Assembly: GCA_036571765.1 (NCBI GenBank)
Contig: BROE01000007.1
Coordinates: 6,295,453 to 6,359,452 of the forward strand
Length of the DNA stretch: 64,000 nt
From: Plecoglossus altivelis
Lineage: Eukaryota > Chordata > Actinopteri > Osmeriformes > Plecoglossidae
Direction of reading: 5' to 3'
Numbering within the stretch: the stretch's first letter is position 1; the number at the start of each line of letters is the position of its first letter. Below the pieces are notes generated by a model. That model had not been told where the DNA came from. It did no database searches and worked only from the letters and a program-made list of their open reading frames with translations. The translations under genes were made by a program, and so were the position numbers. Below, one piece after another: positions 49,313-61,700 of the stretch.

Positions 49313-52300
49313 TTCTCTCCCTAGCTCAGGGATGAAGAGGAGTTTGGAATGCAGGAAATACACAAGGTACCCTTACCCGTCAGCGGTGTCGTCTGCTGGA
49401 CAAGCAGACACACCGTAAACAAGTGTGCCCACTGGGAATTTCTGTATGCTGTCAGGGAAATGAGGAGGGATTCATGGGGGGGAAGGGGGGGAAGAGGAGG
49501 GGGGAGGAAGCGGAGGGGGAGGAAGCAGAGGGGGGAAGAGGAGGGGGGAAGTGGCTGAGTGGCAGCAGGCCCACTGCTTCACACTAGACTGCACCACTGA
49601 CTGACAGCCCCACAATAGTTAAGTACAGTATCCATCCATGCTGGTATCCTTGGATGCTGCCCAAGGTGTCATCTGAGGGTCAGAGAGGGGTCCTCTATAC
49701 AAACAGGAAATGAAGGCAAATTATGATTGGAGAATCAAAGGTGATACATAAAATTGGAAATGGCATATTGGAAAATCTGGTGTTGGTGTCGCATCCTGAC
49801 TTTTTGATCAGACGGTTGATTGAAGGATTCCGTAACACCACGCTGGTAACACAGTCGATTAGCATGATGAAGACTCATCTCATGATGAAATCATCCCATG
49901 TAGAGTCAAATGATGACAAGACATTGGATGTTTTCTCTTTGTCTCTTTCCATCTTTTTTCCCATCTCTTTCCATCTATCTCTGCTTCTCTCCCTCTCCCT
50001 CTCCCTCTCCCTCTCCTTCCTCTCTATCTCCCTCCTATCTCTACCTTCCTACATCCATGTGTCTAATTGCTTCCTTGTGTGTCATTTTCTGAAGCGGTTT
50101 GTCATGATCTCTGTGCAGCACAGTTTGGTTGTCATGGCGTCGTATTCTATTCCTTTGTGTTCTTATTGAGCCCCCCCCCCCTCCCCCCAAAAGAAATGGG
50201 AATGGTATTGTGGAAACCTGAGGAAACATGCAAAGCTTATTTGCGTTGCCTTGATTGTCTGTCTCATCTACATTTATTCCACTGCTACCAAATATATATA
50301 GATTAAGGATAGGATAAACTATAACCCTTATCATTTAACGTTTATAGATAATACGTACAGTGTACAAGTATATTCATTGATTAACTTGTTCATTTAGATA
50401 CTAATAAAAAACACACCACTTTACTATGTTGCTGTATGCTTTACTTTCATTATGATTTTTTTTCCCCAACAGCAGTGGCTGTCTGTCTTTAACCTGTGCC
50501 CTTCCCTAACATCTTCCAAGTGACTCAGTGTAACCATGTCATGTGTGACTCTGTGCTCCTCACACACCCCTCCCAAGGCGTGCCAGTACGGCTTCGCTCA
50601 GCATCTGGAACACCTTCTGTTCTACGGGGCAGACACAACTGCCCAGAATGCCTCAGGAAACACTCCACTCCACATATCTGCCCTGTATAACAAGGTAGGC
50701 GCCATCACATACAGGTGGATGACGACTGGATCTATCGCTAGGATCGGTTCTGGGACTCTAAGCTGACGTTACGTATCAACACGAATGATTGTTGTGTTTC
50801 TGTCTGGTCTGTCAGGAAAGCTGTGTCCGAGTTCTTCTGTATCGGGGAGCCAATAAGGAAGCCAAGAATAAACACGGCCAAACCCCCTTCCAGGTATAAC
50901 TAGAAACCTGAACATCAATAGGGTTCATTTCCTGTGTTTGGCCACAGTCATACACAGTCAACGAATCATATCACATTAAACATTAAATTTATAGACCCTC
51001 CTCTGAATCTTTGTTGACGTTTGAATACCAAATGCATCCACAGAAAATGTCTGTCTGTATTAATGGATGTGCACTGATTTTTGGAGTGACGGAATGCTGT
51101 GTGTTTTGAAGGTAGCAGTAATGGCTGGCCATTTTGAACTGGGGGAAATTATCAAGAACCATCACAACACAGACACAGGTGAGTCTCTTTACCATTCCCT
51201 CGGTCACTTCACATGGAGAGAGAGAGAACACTACTCCCTGACTGCTCCTCACATCTACTGCCATTCTGTACAGCAACCTCACCTTTATCTGATAGCTATC
51301 TACCCTCATGATCTTACTTCCTCCTCCAACTGTTTCTCTGTCCATACACTCCCCTCTCCTTAACCTCCCCTTCCCTGTATTCTTCTTACCTCCCCTGTCC
51401 TCCCCTCCCCCTTCCTCACCTTACCTCCTCTCTCCTTACCTCACCTCCCCTCTTCTCTTCTTACCTACACTCCACTTACTACTTGTCCTGACCTCCCCTC
51501 CCCTCTCATGACCTCCTCTCCTCACCTCCCTTCTCCTCCTCTCCCCTCTCATGACCTCCTCTCCTCCCTTCTCCTCCCCTCCCCTCTCATGACCTCTCCT
51601 CCCGTCTCACCCCTCCCCTCTCATGACCTCCTCTCCTCCCGTCTCACCCCTCCCCTCTCNNNNNNNNNNNNNNNNNNNNNNNNNNNNNNNNNNNNNNNNN
51701 NNNNNNNNNNNNNNNNNNNNNNNNNNNNNNNNNNNNNNNNNNNNNNNNNNNNNNNNNNNNNNNNNNNNNNNNNNNNNNNNNNNNNNNNNNNNNNNNNNNN
51801 NNNNNNNNNNNNNNNNNNNNNNNNNNNNNNNNNNNNNNNNNNNNNNNNNNNNNNNNNNNNNNNNNNNNNNNNNNNNNNNNNNNNNNNNNNNNNNNNNNNN
51901 NNNNNNNNNNNNNNNNNNNNNNNNNNNNNNNNNNNNNNNNNNNNNNNNNNNNNNNNNNNNNNNNNNNNNNNNNNNNNNNNNNNNNNNNNNNNNNNNNNNN
52001 NNNNNNNNNNNNNNNNNNNNNNNNNNNNNNNNNNNNNNNNNNNNNNNNNNNNNNNNNNNNNNNNNNNNNNNNNNNNNNNNNNNNNNNNNNNNNNNNNNNN
52101 NNNNNNNNNNNNNNNNNNNNNNNNNNNNNNNNNNNNNNNNNNNNNNNNNNNNNNNNNNNNNNNNNNNNNNNNNNNNNNNNNNNCCCTCCCCTCTCATGAC
52201 CTCCTCTCCTCCCGTCTCACCCCTCCCCTCTCATGACCTCCTCTCCTCCCGTCTCACCCCTCCCCTCTCATGACCTCCTCTCCTCCCGTCTCACCCCTCC

Positions 52301-55300
52301 CCTCTCATGACTTCCTCTCCTCCCTGTCTCACCCTCCCCTACTCAGACCTCCTCTCCTCCCGTCTCACCCCTCCCCTCTCCCCCTGTCCTCAGTGCCCTT
52401 TCTGGAATCCCCTAAATACGCCCCCAAACGGAGGGAGAGTGCCCGCACGCTACCCCTGCCTCTGCCTCTGCCCCACCCCCTCCTCCGCGCTAACAGTGAC
52501 AACAGCATGACCCTGCCTGAGCAAGCAGCCCCGCCAAGCAAAGCAGCAGCTAATCCTGTGCAGGTACTGAAAGGTAGTAGAGTGAAAAGGCTCCCAAAGC
52601 CAAACTTGTGAGCTGTCATTTGATCTTTGGAAAAACATCTTACCTCTGGTGTCTTTCTTTTGATCATTAGGCTCACTGCAAAGGCGAGGCCTTTGTCTTT
52701 CAGGGAATACATTCATTTGGTTTGTCGTTTGTTTTGTTTGGGTTTTGTTCGACTTGTCTCATTTAATTTTAAATTGTAAGGTTTATTTAAATATGATCAA
52801 ATAAAAACCACAAAGCTGGCTGTCAGTCAATAAAAATGTCGGCCAGTCAATCGGTCAGTTTTTCAGTCAGCTAATCAGTCATTCAGTCAATCAGCCAGGC
52901 AATCATTCACCAGCCAGTCAATAAGTCAGTTAATCAGTCGTCCATTTAGTCAGTCTGTCAGTCGGCCAGTCACACTGGTCAGTCAGTCAGTCGGCCAGTC
53001 ACACTGGTCAGTCAGTCAGTCCCAGTCAACCAGGTGGTTTGTTCTCCAGTGAGTGTGGCTGCTGTGTGTCTGTGCAGGCTCAGCGCAGAGTGTCTCTGGG
53101 AGGGCGGAGCTCCAGCAGCCCCCGGGTCAGGACCCGCTCCCCCTCCAGAGGGAGGGGAGGCGGGCAGAGCGACACAGAGGAGAGGCTACGACAGCCCCGC
53201 GGCAGACAGGGGTGAGGACGGGCCGAGCGAAGGAGGGAGCGCATACAGACTTGCCATATGTATGTGGTAAACCATGCTCCCAAGGGGGGTTTTATTCACC
53301 TCCGACACTCTCTTTTCTGCTTTTCTTCTCTCCCATCTCTCCATCCACGCCCCTGTCCTATCTCCTCTCCCTCCTCCTCCTCCTCCACCTGGCCCTGCCT
53401 CTACCCTCACTCTCCCCTCCTCTATCTCTCCTCACCTCTTCCTCCTCCCTCTCTCCTTCTCTCCTCCTCTCTCCCTCCTCCTCCTCCCACCCCCCTCTCC
53501 TCCTCTCCCTCACCCCCTCCTCTTCCTCTCCTCCCTCTCGTCCTGTTCCTCCTCTGACTTTATCGTTAGTGGTGCTGCGGGGAGCGGCGGGGGTTTGTCC
53601 AGCGGTCAGGTGAAGCGAATGTACAGTGCCGTCCCTGGGCGAGTGTACGTGGCCACGCGCGCTTACACTTCCCACGGCGACAGAGAGCTCACGCTCAGCA
53701 AGGGGGACAAGGTCAAAGGTGAGGGGGACTCATGGCTTGAGGGGATGGAGGGTCAGTTGTGGTAGTCATGACCTGATTTACCATGCCCAGAGTTCTCTGA
53801 CTCTTGGTCTCTCTCCACTCCTCCCCCCTTGCCTGTTCCACTCTTTCTTTCATCGTTCTTTCTTTCTCTCTTTTTTTGTTTGTCTTTGTCTTTTCTCGCC
53901 CTCTCTCTCTGTCTCTGTTCTCTCTCTCTCACTCAGTGTTGAGTGTAGGTGAGGGGGGGTTCTGGGAGGGCACAGTAAAGGGTCGGACCGGTTGGTTCCC
54001 CTCAGAGTGTGTGGAGGAAGTAGCGGTACCGACTAAGGACCGATCAGGTGAGATACATTCAGCTCCGCCTGGCCAGGTTCAGGTCCTGTACAAACAAACA
54101 GGTCACCCTGTACTGTGCAGTGTTGGACGTTGACTAGACATTGGGCCACAGGAACATCAGTGACACGCAGATTGTAATGCATTTGTGATTCCCAGAGACT
54201 CGGAGTGAGAAAGCTAAGAGGAAACTGTTTCGCAACGTCACCGTAGGAGCCTACGATGGCATCGACGGCCCCAGGTAAGACTGGGACTGATCGTAGTCCT
54301 CCTGCCATGTTCTACAACTTGCACTACTGACTATACATGCTCATAAACAGTATGTTTGATGTTGGATCTTTCAGAGCAAGGCCTGGAGATGAATAGATGA
54401 GGTAGCATTGTTGTGTTATGAGTTATGCATCCGCTGTTCTCGTCTCTCTGAGTCACTGTAAACAAGAAATTGTCTGCGAAGGCAGAGTCGGTTAGCCTGG
54501 TTAATGAAAATAAATGAGAAAATGAACGAAGGTATTTTGGTTCGGTGTTTCCATGCTGTATCTGGGGAGCGTTAAGTGAAGCTAACAGTAGTCCCAGCAG
54601 TGTTCTTCTCTGTGTCCTTCTTCAAAGGAAGCGTTCTCTGCTCTCTGCTGATCAGACAGCTGGGGCTGTTCTCTGGCTGGGCTTGGCAGCACCAGGGGCT
54701 GCGTGTGCTTAGGGCTGTCATGTCTGGACGCTTGATGCTCAGACTGGCAGAGGTGGCTGTTGCATGAGGTGGAGGCACCCTGCTCTTACTGGCCATCATG
54801 TGACAAAGAGAGTGGGGGAGGGGTGTGTGCGGGGGGATGGGGGGGTGTGGGGCACATGTTCCTTTCTGAACATGTGTGTGTGCTTTTGTAAACATGTGTC
54901 TGCCTGTGCTTGTGAGCGTGTCAGCATTGTGCGTGTGCTCTCTGCTTCTCCTGCACGTTACAGCTGGTTTGGGTACACTTGTTTCGTCTCCCGTGTTCCC
55001 AGGACTGCTGTCCTTGCTGGGGGCAGTGAAGCAGCCTGTCAGCTCCAGCTACCAGCACCCAGGCTGTTCTCCACGGATTGTTTTCTGTGCAAAGGCGTCC
55101 ACGCAGGCCCAGTACCAAGGGCAGGCTTCAGTCCTTGATGGTTGACGGAAAGCACATTGCACAGCCTGCACGTTGACATGCAGCCTGGTTATGTTCCTGG
55201 TTTGATCCCTGCTGTGAAAGTGTTGAGATAAGGAGGTGTTGAGGGGAGATGTGTGGGAGGCTGTGCTGGGGAGGAGTGTCCTGACGTGGGTCAGGGTTAC

Positions 55301-55553
55301 CATGGTCGTACGCCAAGTCGGTTGGTCGATTGTAATCCAGTCTTGATGTCCTGTGCTTGTTTGTGCTGCACTGTGTAACGCCACGCTGCCTTGTAGATGA
55401 AGGCTTCCTTCTCTCCCATTGCCTCTGTCTGATCCACTAGCATCAAACTGTAGCCCTGCCCTGGGCTGCAGTAGTTCTGGGTGTGTGTGTGTGTGTGTGT
55501 GTGTGTCTGTGCGTGCGTGCGTACGTACGTACATGCGTGTGTGCGTGTGTGTG

Positions 55554-55590
<37 letters not shown>

Positions 55591-56234
55591 AATTTACGAG
55601 TTCTTATATGAGTTTTTGTGCTTTTTTGTATGAGTGTGGTTGTGGGTGTTTGTGTGTTCTTATTTGTTTGGGTGTTTTTGCAGTGCTTGTTGTGTGTGTA
55701 TGTGTGAGTGAGTGCGTGTAGGTATGTGTGTGTGAGGGTGGGTGGTTGTGGGTGTTTTCATTTGTGTGTGTGTGTGGGCATGTGTGTGTGTGTGGGCATG
55801 TGTGTGTGTGTCATACATGAGTCATGTGGTTGTGCGCGGCTGTAAGCGCTGGGTCAGTGGGCCAGTGTGAGGAGCTGGGAGTCCTGGGGCTCTGTAGTCA
55901 TCTTCTGCCCACAGCTAACACTAGTCCTGCCCCCCAGCTGCCCTCACTACCTCTCCCAATGTCACCCACATCCAGGAAGCTGCCCTGCTTCACCAGGACA
56001 GGGGCTTGTGCAGGGGTGGAAGTGGGGCAGAAGTGTGTGTTCGCCGTGTAATTGTGAAGTAAGATGGTGGAGTAAAAAGGTGGAGTTGATAGACATGGTA
56101 GAAGGGTGGAGAAGTGAAGTGGTCCATAATTATTAACAGACAGGAGCCTCCAGATCACGCTCTGTAGTGTCTTGTATGATTGGGAGAAAGAGGATCTGAG
56201 TGTTTGTGTGTGCCTGTGTGTGTGTGTGTGTCAA

Positions 56235-56309
<75 letters not shown>

Positions 56310-58686
56310 TAGAAGGTGAGAGAGAGAGTCTGCAAAAAGCAGCAGATTTTCAAGTGAGTAAATCTGAGGTGAAATCAGCTGTTGGTGAATCAGAAAAACA
56401 GTCAGCGGATGTGTAAATATACACACTAGCCCTTTAATCCATCTCTGCACACATTTATACCATCCCCCCTTCCTCCACCCGCAAATTCACCTCTTTTTCT
56501 CTCTCCCTCTCTTTTATGCTAAGCCACATCACTCTCTTTTTCTCCCTCTCTTCCCCCTCTCTCCCTCCCCTTTCCCTTTCTAACATCCAGCGCGGCACCC
56601 CTCCTCTCTCTCTCTCTCTCTCCCCCCTGCACTTTCCCATCCTGTCGCAGCCGCGCAGAAGCATCACTGTCGCTCTGCCTTTCTCTCTCCCTCCCCTCCT
56701 CCCTTCCCCCCTACTCCCTCCCTCCCTCTCTTGCTTTTTCTCTCTCTCTCTCGCACTGTCTTAAGCATGCAGGGTGCAGAAGTGCTGGGCCAGCAGCGCT
56801 CGTTCCCTCACTCTCTTGCTCTCTCTTCCCGTCGTCTCTCTCTCCTCCTCTCCCCGGCTCTCGCGCCTCTCTCTGGCAGACCAAGAGAAGAGGAGGGAGG
56901 AGGAGGAGGAGGAGGAGGAGAGGGAGGAGGAGGTGGCGGCGGCGCGAGAGAGGAGGGGGGGACATGGCAATGGGGGGATGCGGAGAGAGAGATCTGTCTC
57001 TCTCTCTCTCCCTCTCTTCTTCCTGGCCGTCATTGGGCCCCAGAAACAGGAGTGTGTGGTTCATTTACAGGTAGCCGCTGTTTGATCATTCATTGCCTGG
57101 CTATGGATGTGAGGAGAGGACAATGGAGAGAGGGGAGAGGTAGATTCTTCTGAGAGGACATGGATCTGAAAGGCGGATTTCTAAGCTATGTACTGTGCGT
57201 GCGTGTGTGTGAGGGAGAGTGGATGCATGCGTTTAACCATCTTTTCCCGTGCCGTGCCTGCGTGAATGCTGCATGTGACGGAAGTGACTATTGAATTGAG
57301 GCTCTGCAGCAGCATGTTTATTTCTGTATGTCTCTTCTCATGTATTTATCAATGTAATGTGGGTGTGTGTACTGTGCGGTGTGTGTGTCTGTGTGAGAGA
57401 GAGCGACAGAGAGAATATACTGATGCATTTTGTTCAGACTGTGTGGGTGTATTCCGTTCGGTTTGAGTCATGATTTTTCTAAAAACCCATTACTTCATTT
57501 TACGAGTGTGTCCATTTTAAAGGCTTCCTGGTCCTGTCCTGCGTGTTTGCCATTCTTAGTGTCATTATTAATGTGCATTCGTATGAGCGCCACCATAATA
57601 TGCTATGAAATTAGTGTTGATAGAAAGTGGACGCGCTAAGTGGCTTGTTCTTTCTTATGCTTCATTTGAGATGATGGAAATAGTGATGTGTGTGTGTGTA
57701 TGTGTGTGTGTATGTGTGTGTGCATCCATGTGTGCGTGTGTGTATGCGTGCGTGCGTGTGTGTGTGAATGAGATATTGAATGGTCATGCTAGTTGTGGAG
57801 GGGGATTCACAAATTCCTCTGGCTTGACTGTTGTCACCATGTCAAGTGTGCATGCATGGACCTATCGAATGTGAATGTGTGTGTGCCTAGACCCATCGAA
57901 TGTGGATGTGCGTGTGTGCCCATGCACATTCGTGTGTGTGTTGAAAATACTGCCTTTTTCCAGTAATTGTGCATGGTCGAGAGTATGACTCAGAAGGCTA
58001 CATAATAACACTGTTCTCTAATAGGCGTACAGTCTGGTTGAAGCCTCATATATCCTGCTAGCCAATAGCATGGACCGGATGAGCGCCAGATATGGGCCTG
58101 AGGCTCCTGTATTGACTCAACAGCAATGACAGTATCAGGTTGGAGGCAACTGGGAGTGCCGGTATTTCACACCTTAGAAAACACCTGTGGACCTGCATCC
58201 ATAGGGAGGCCTGGGTGCCAGGAACCCTCCTGAAATCCTCCAGCCCGGTCCATGGAGGCTTGGATGTGTGGAGAGATAGAGCGAGCGAGGGGCGAGGGAT
58301 AGAGCTGAAGAGTGAGGAGCGAGGAGGAGAGAGAGGGAAGACACGATGGAGGAGCAGGGTGAGAGGGAAAACGGAATGAGGTGTGAAGAGCAGATGGCTG
58401 AGAGGCGGCCCTGCGTTGGCGAACAGTAGCTTTGACAGTGAGGCCTATCGGGGATGGATGGAGGGACGGTGCAAAGTAAACCTCGGTGGGAGAAGAAGTT
58501 GAGGCTTGTCTGTTTGGCTGTGCCTCTCTCTCTCTACCTCTCTCTGCCTCTCTCTCTCTACCTCTCTCTGCCTCTCTCTCTCTACCTCTCTCTGCCTCTC
58601 TCTCTCTCTCTCTCTGCCTCTCTGCCTCTCTCTCTCTACCTCTCTCTGCCTCTCTCTCTCTCTCTGCCTCTCTGCCGCTCTCTCTC

Positions 58687-58723
<37 letters not shown>

Positions 58724-61700
58724 CTCTCTCTTTCTGCCTCTCTCTCTCTGCCTTTCACTCTGCCCCTCTCTCTCTCTGCCTCACTCTCTCTGCTTCTCTC
58801 TCTCTGTGCCTCTCACTCTGCCCCTCTCTCTCTCTGCCTCACTCTCTCTGCTTCTCTCTCTCTGTGCCTCTCACTCTGCCACTCTTTGCCTCTCTCTTTC
58901 TGCCTCTCTGCCTGTGCCTCTCTTTCTCTCTGCCTCTCTCTCTGTGCCTCTCTCTGTGCCTCTCTCTCTGCCTCCCTCTTTGCCTCTCTGTCTGTCTTTC
59001 TCTATCTCTGAATCTCTCTGTCTCTCTCTCTCTTTCTGTCTCTCTCTATCTCTCTCTCTCTCTAGAAGGTTCTAGAACTCTTGCTGTGGCTCATAACTGT
59101 CGTATATTTTTGTCACGTTTGGCCTGGGCTCACGCCAACCCCCGTGACTGTATAGGCTAGTTGTCGTAGCAACGTAAAGCCAAATGTAAGGAGTTGGCGA
59201 AGTGCGTTGCAGGTCTGGGACAGGGGGGCTCCCACGTGCAAGCTCACGAATCCCTGTCACGCTCCACCATGGTGAGGAATCCAAGCCGAGTGACCCGGAG
59301 CGCTGTACCTTGGTGAATTGGTAGGACAGAGTCAAGCGTCAGTTTGAGTTTAGTCGAGCGAGCACTCACTGGCCGAATAGAAGGAGATTATTAAAGAGAA
59401 ATCTCCCAGAGTCACGCAGGGACCACAAACCACAGACATCCTAGCCCCAGACCTGCTATAACAGAGGAAACAGTAGAAAGCAAAGTGCAGCAATTCCACC
59501 AGCCTGAGAGACTGTGGTGCAGTCATGTGCACAGCGTAGCAGAGTCAGGGGGCTGGAACACTGTGCAGGCGGCCTACATGGGGCCACACACTGAAGCGCT
59601 GCCATTAGTCTGCCTGGGGCCACTGGTCCTAGCCATGCTTACAGAGCAGTGACACAACATAAGCTCCTCCCAGCTCTGGGTCCATAACACCACTTCCCTC
59701 CCTCCACCCCTCCCCCCCTCCCCCCATCCCCCCCCTCCCCTGGGTAGAACAAGATGTCAGCCACGGCCCGTCATGGCTAAGCTCCTCTGCTGCAGCCTCC
59801 TCCACTGGGTTGATGTTGTGCTGTAAGCTCTGGGAGACGCCAGGCCTGGCAAGTAGATAAGGAGACTGCTGTCTACTCTGCTGCTCTGCATTTGAAATGT
59901 CATGTTATGAGTTGTCGGCAAGGTAATGTTTCTGGTCGGCACTCAGACACCGAGAGACCGTCACAGGAAGGCTGGTTGTCACAGTGAGGTAATAGTGAAG
60001 GCTGGTATAACAGTGAGCAGTTTACGATGAGATGATCGTGGAAGCTGGTTAGCATCAAGAGCATTCCAGAGGCTGAGCTGAAAGCCACAGCAATGTTTTT
60101 CCCTCTGTGCGTTGGGGCATTTCCCATGATTGCTTGAGCGGGTATGGGTGCAATTTGTAAATGTGGAGAAGGTTTGAGGTCCCTGTACACGGCGCTAGTT
60201 AGCGGTTAGCTGTGTGATGGTGTGAGGAAGTCTACTCTGGCAGCTAGCTACATAGTGGTCCTGCCACTACCTCAAGCCTGGTGGTGAAGGTCTCTCTTCG
60301 GGGCTGCTCTGACATGAGCCAGCCCCCTGCACACACCCCTCCCCACCCCTGTCTTTTGCTGCAGTGTGATTTCATAATGTGATGCTGTATAGCTGTCTCC
60401 AAGATTCACCAATGCTTTATTTGCATGACAATAACATCTTGCTGTTGCTAAAGAAGTCATACATTCAGTGCTGTCTCTCTCTCCCCCTGTTTTTCTCTCT
60501 TTCTCTGTCTTCCCGTTCTCTCTGTCTGTGTCTCTCTCTGTCTCTCGCTCTCTATCTCTGTCACTCCTTCTCTTTCTCGGTTCTTTCTCTCTTTCTCTCT
60601 CTGTAACATCTCTCCCTCCCTCTGCCCTCTCTCGCTTCCTTCCACCCCCTTCTCCCCCCTCCTCTGCTGTCTCTAAGTGACTACATCATTAAGGAGAAGA
60701 CAGTGCTCCTGCAGAAGAAAGACAACGAGGGCTTTGGTTTTGTGCTTAGAGGAGCCAAAGGTGAGAATGCACTCATCCCAAATCCCTCCCACCATCCCTC
60801 CATCTCACCCTCACATCGTTTTGGCCCTTCTTTATCTCACTCTAATTTTCCTGGCGTTTCCCCTGTGTCTGTCCCCCCCCCCCCCCCCCCCCCCCCTCCC
60901 CCTCCCGTCCTGGCTGCGCACAGCTCAGACGCCTATAGAGGAGTTCACCCCCACCCCGGCGTTCCCCGCTCTGCAGTACCTGGAGTCTGTGGACGAAGGC
61001 GGCGTAGGATGGAGGGCAGGCCTGAGGATGGGCGATTTCCTCATCGAGGTACACCCTTCTCCGGGGGATCGCAGTATTACCATCTATTAGAGATGTTTTT
61101 GGATATCTACAGTGTGTTCCTATAGTACGCTCCCGCACCCCTGGGACCAGCAGAGATTGGACTGTTCCCGAAAGGAATCAGATCTGAAACTTGAGGGGTG
61201 GAAGATAACTTGGTGCATAAACTTAGTATTGACTCAAGTCAATGCTTGCCATTATCATTTTGGCCACCTGTTTTGAAGTAGCTGCTAAGCTCTCACGGTT
61301 AAGCTCCAGGTGTTTGTCACTCGCTAGGCTCGTGTCTCGTGTCTGTCTGTGTGACTTGCTAGAAATATGTGGTTCTTGAACGCTGTCCGCGCTAATCAGT
61401 ATGAAACCGTTTCGTGTCTCTTTCTCCGCATCCTCTTTCTCTTTCCCTGTTTCCATTCCTCCCAATGAGGAATCGTTGTGTGTGGTCTCAGCTAAACAGC
61501 TGTGCTTGTCTCTCCCAGGTGAATGGCCAGAACGTGGTAAAGGTTGGCCACAGGCAGGTGGTCAACATGATCAGACAAGGGGGCAACAGCCTCATGGTAA
61601 AGGTGGTCATGGTTGCCCGCAACCCTGAGATGGAGGACACGGCTAGGAAGAAAGGTCAGATCCACTGAACCCAGACGTGGAACCACTTATGTCCTACTTA

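Larger units (their letters stand above)
54275..60677 (+). other. 6.4-kb intron separating the SH3 and PDZ halves of shank1
   Basis: No canonical shank exon was found. It holds GT-rich sequence (55480-55820), (GT)n-(GA)n (56240-56305), CT-rich and GAGG-rich blocks (56470-57020), a long CT minisatellite (58520-59064) and a C/T block (59690-59745). SHANK genes are known to use internal promoters, and short isoforms beginning before PDZ exist in mammals. The G/C-rich zone 56570-57180 is a possible but unproven site for one. Confidence 0.5.

Noticed and set aside
51508..52273. Open frames of about 200-240 codons crossing the N run
   Set aside because: N bases were read as X; the frames span an assembly gap inside a minisatellite.
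56711..57153. Gly/Glu-rich and Leu-rich open frames in the shank1 SH3-PDZ intron
   Set aside because: Low-complexity GGA-repeat translation. The region is mentioned only as a possible promoter zone, not as a coding exon.
58454..59160. Open frames of 185-224 codons in all three plus frames
   Set aside because: They exist only because a CT-rich repeat contains no stop codons. Composition is Ser/Leu/Cys, with no start context or splice logic.
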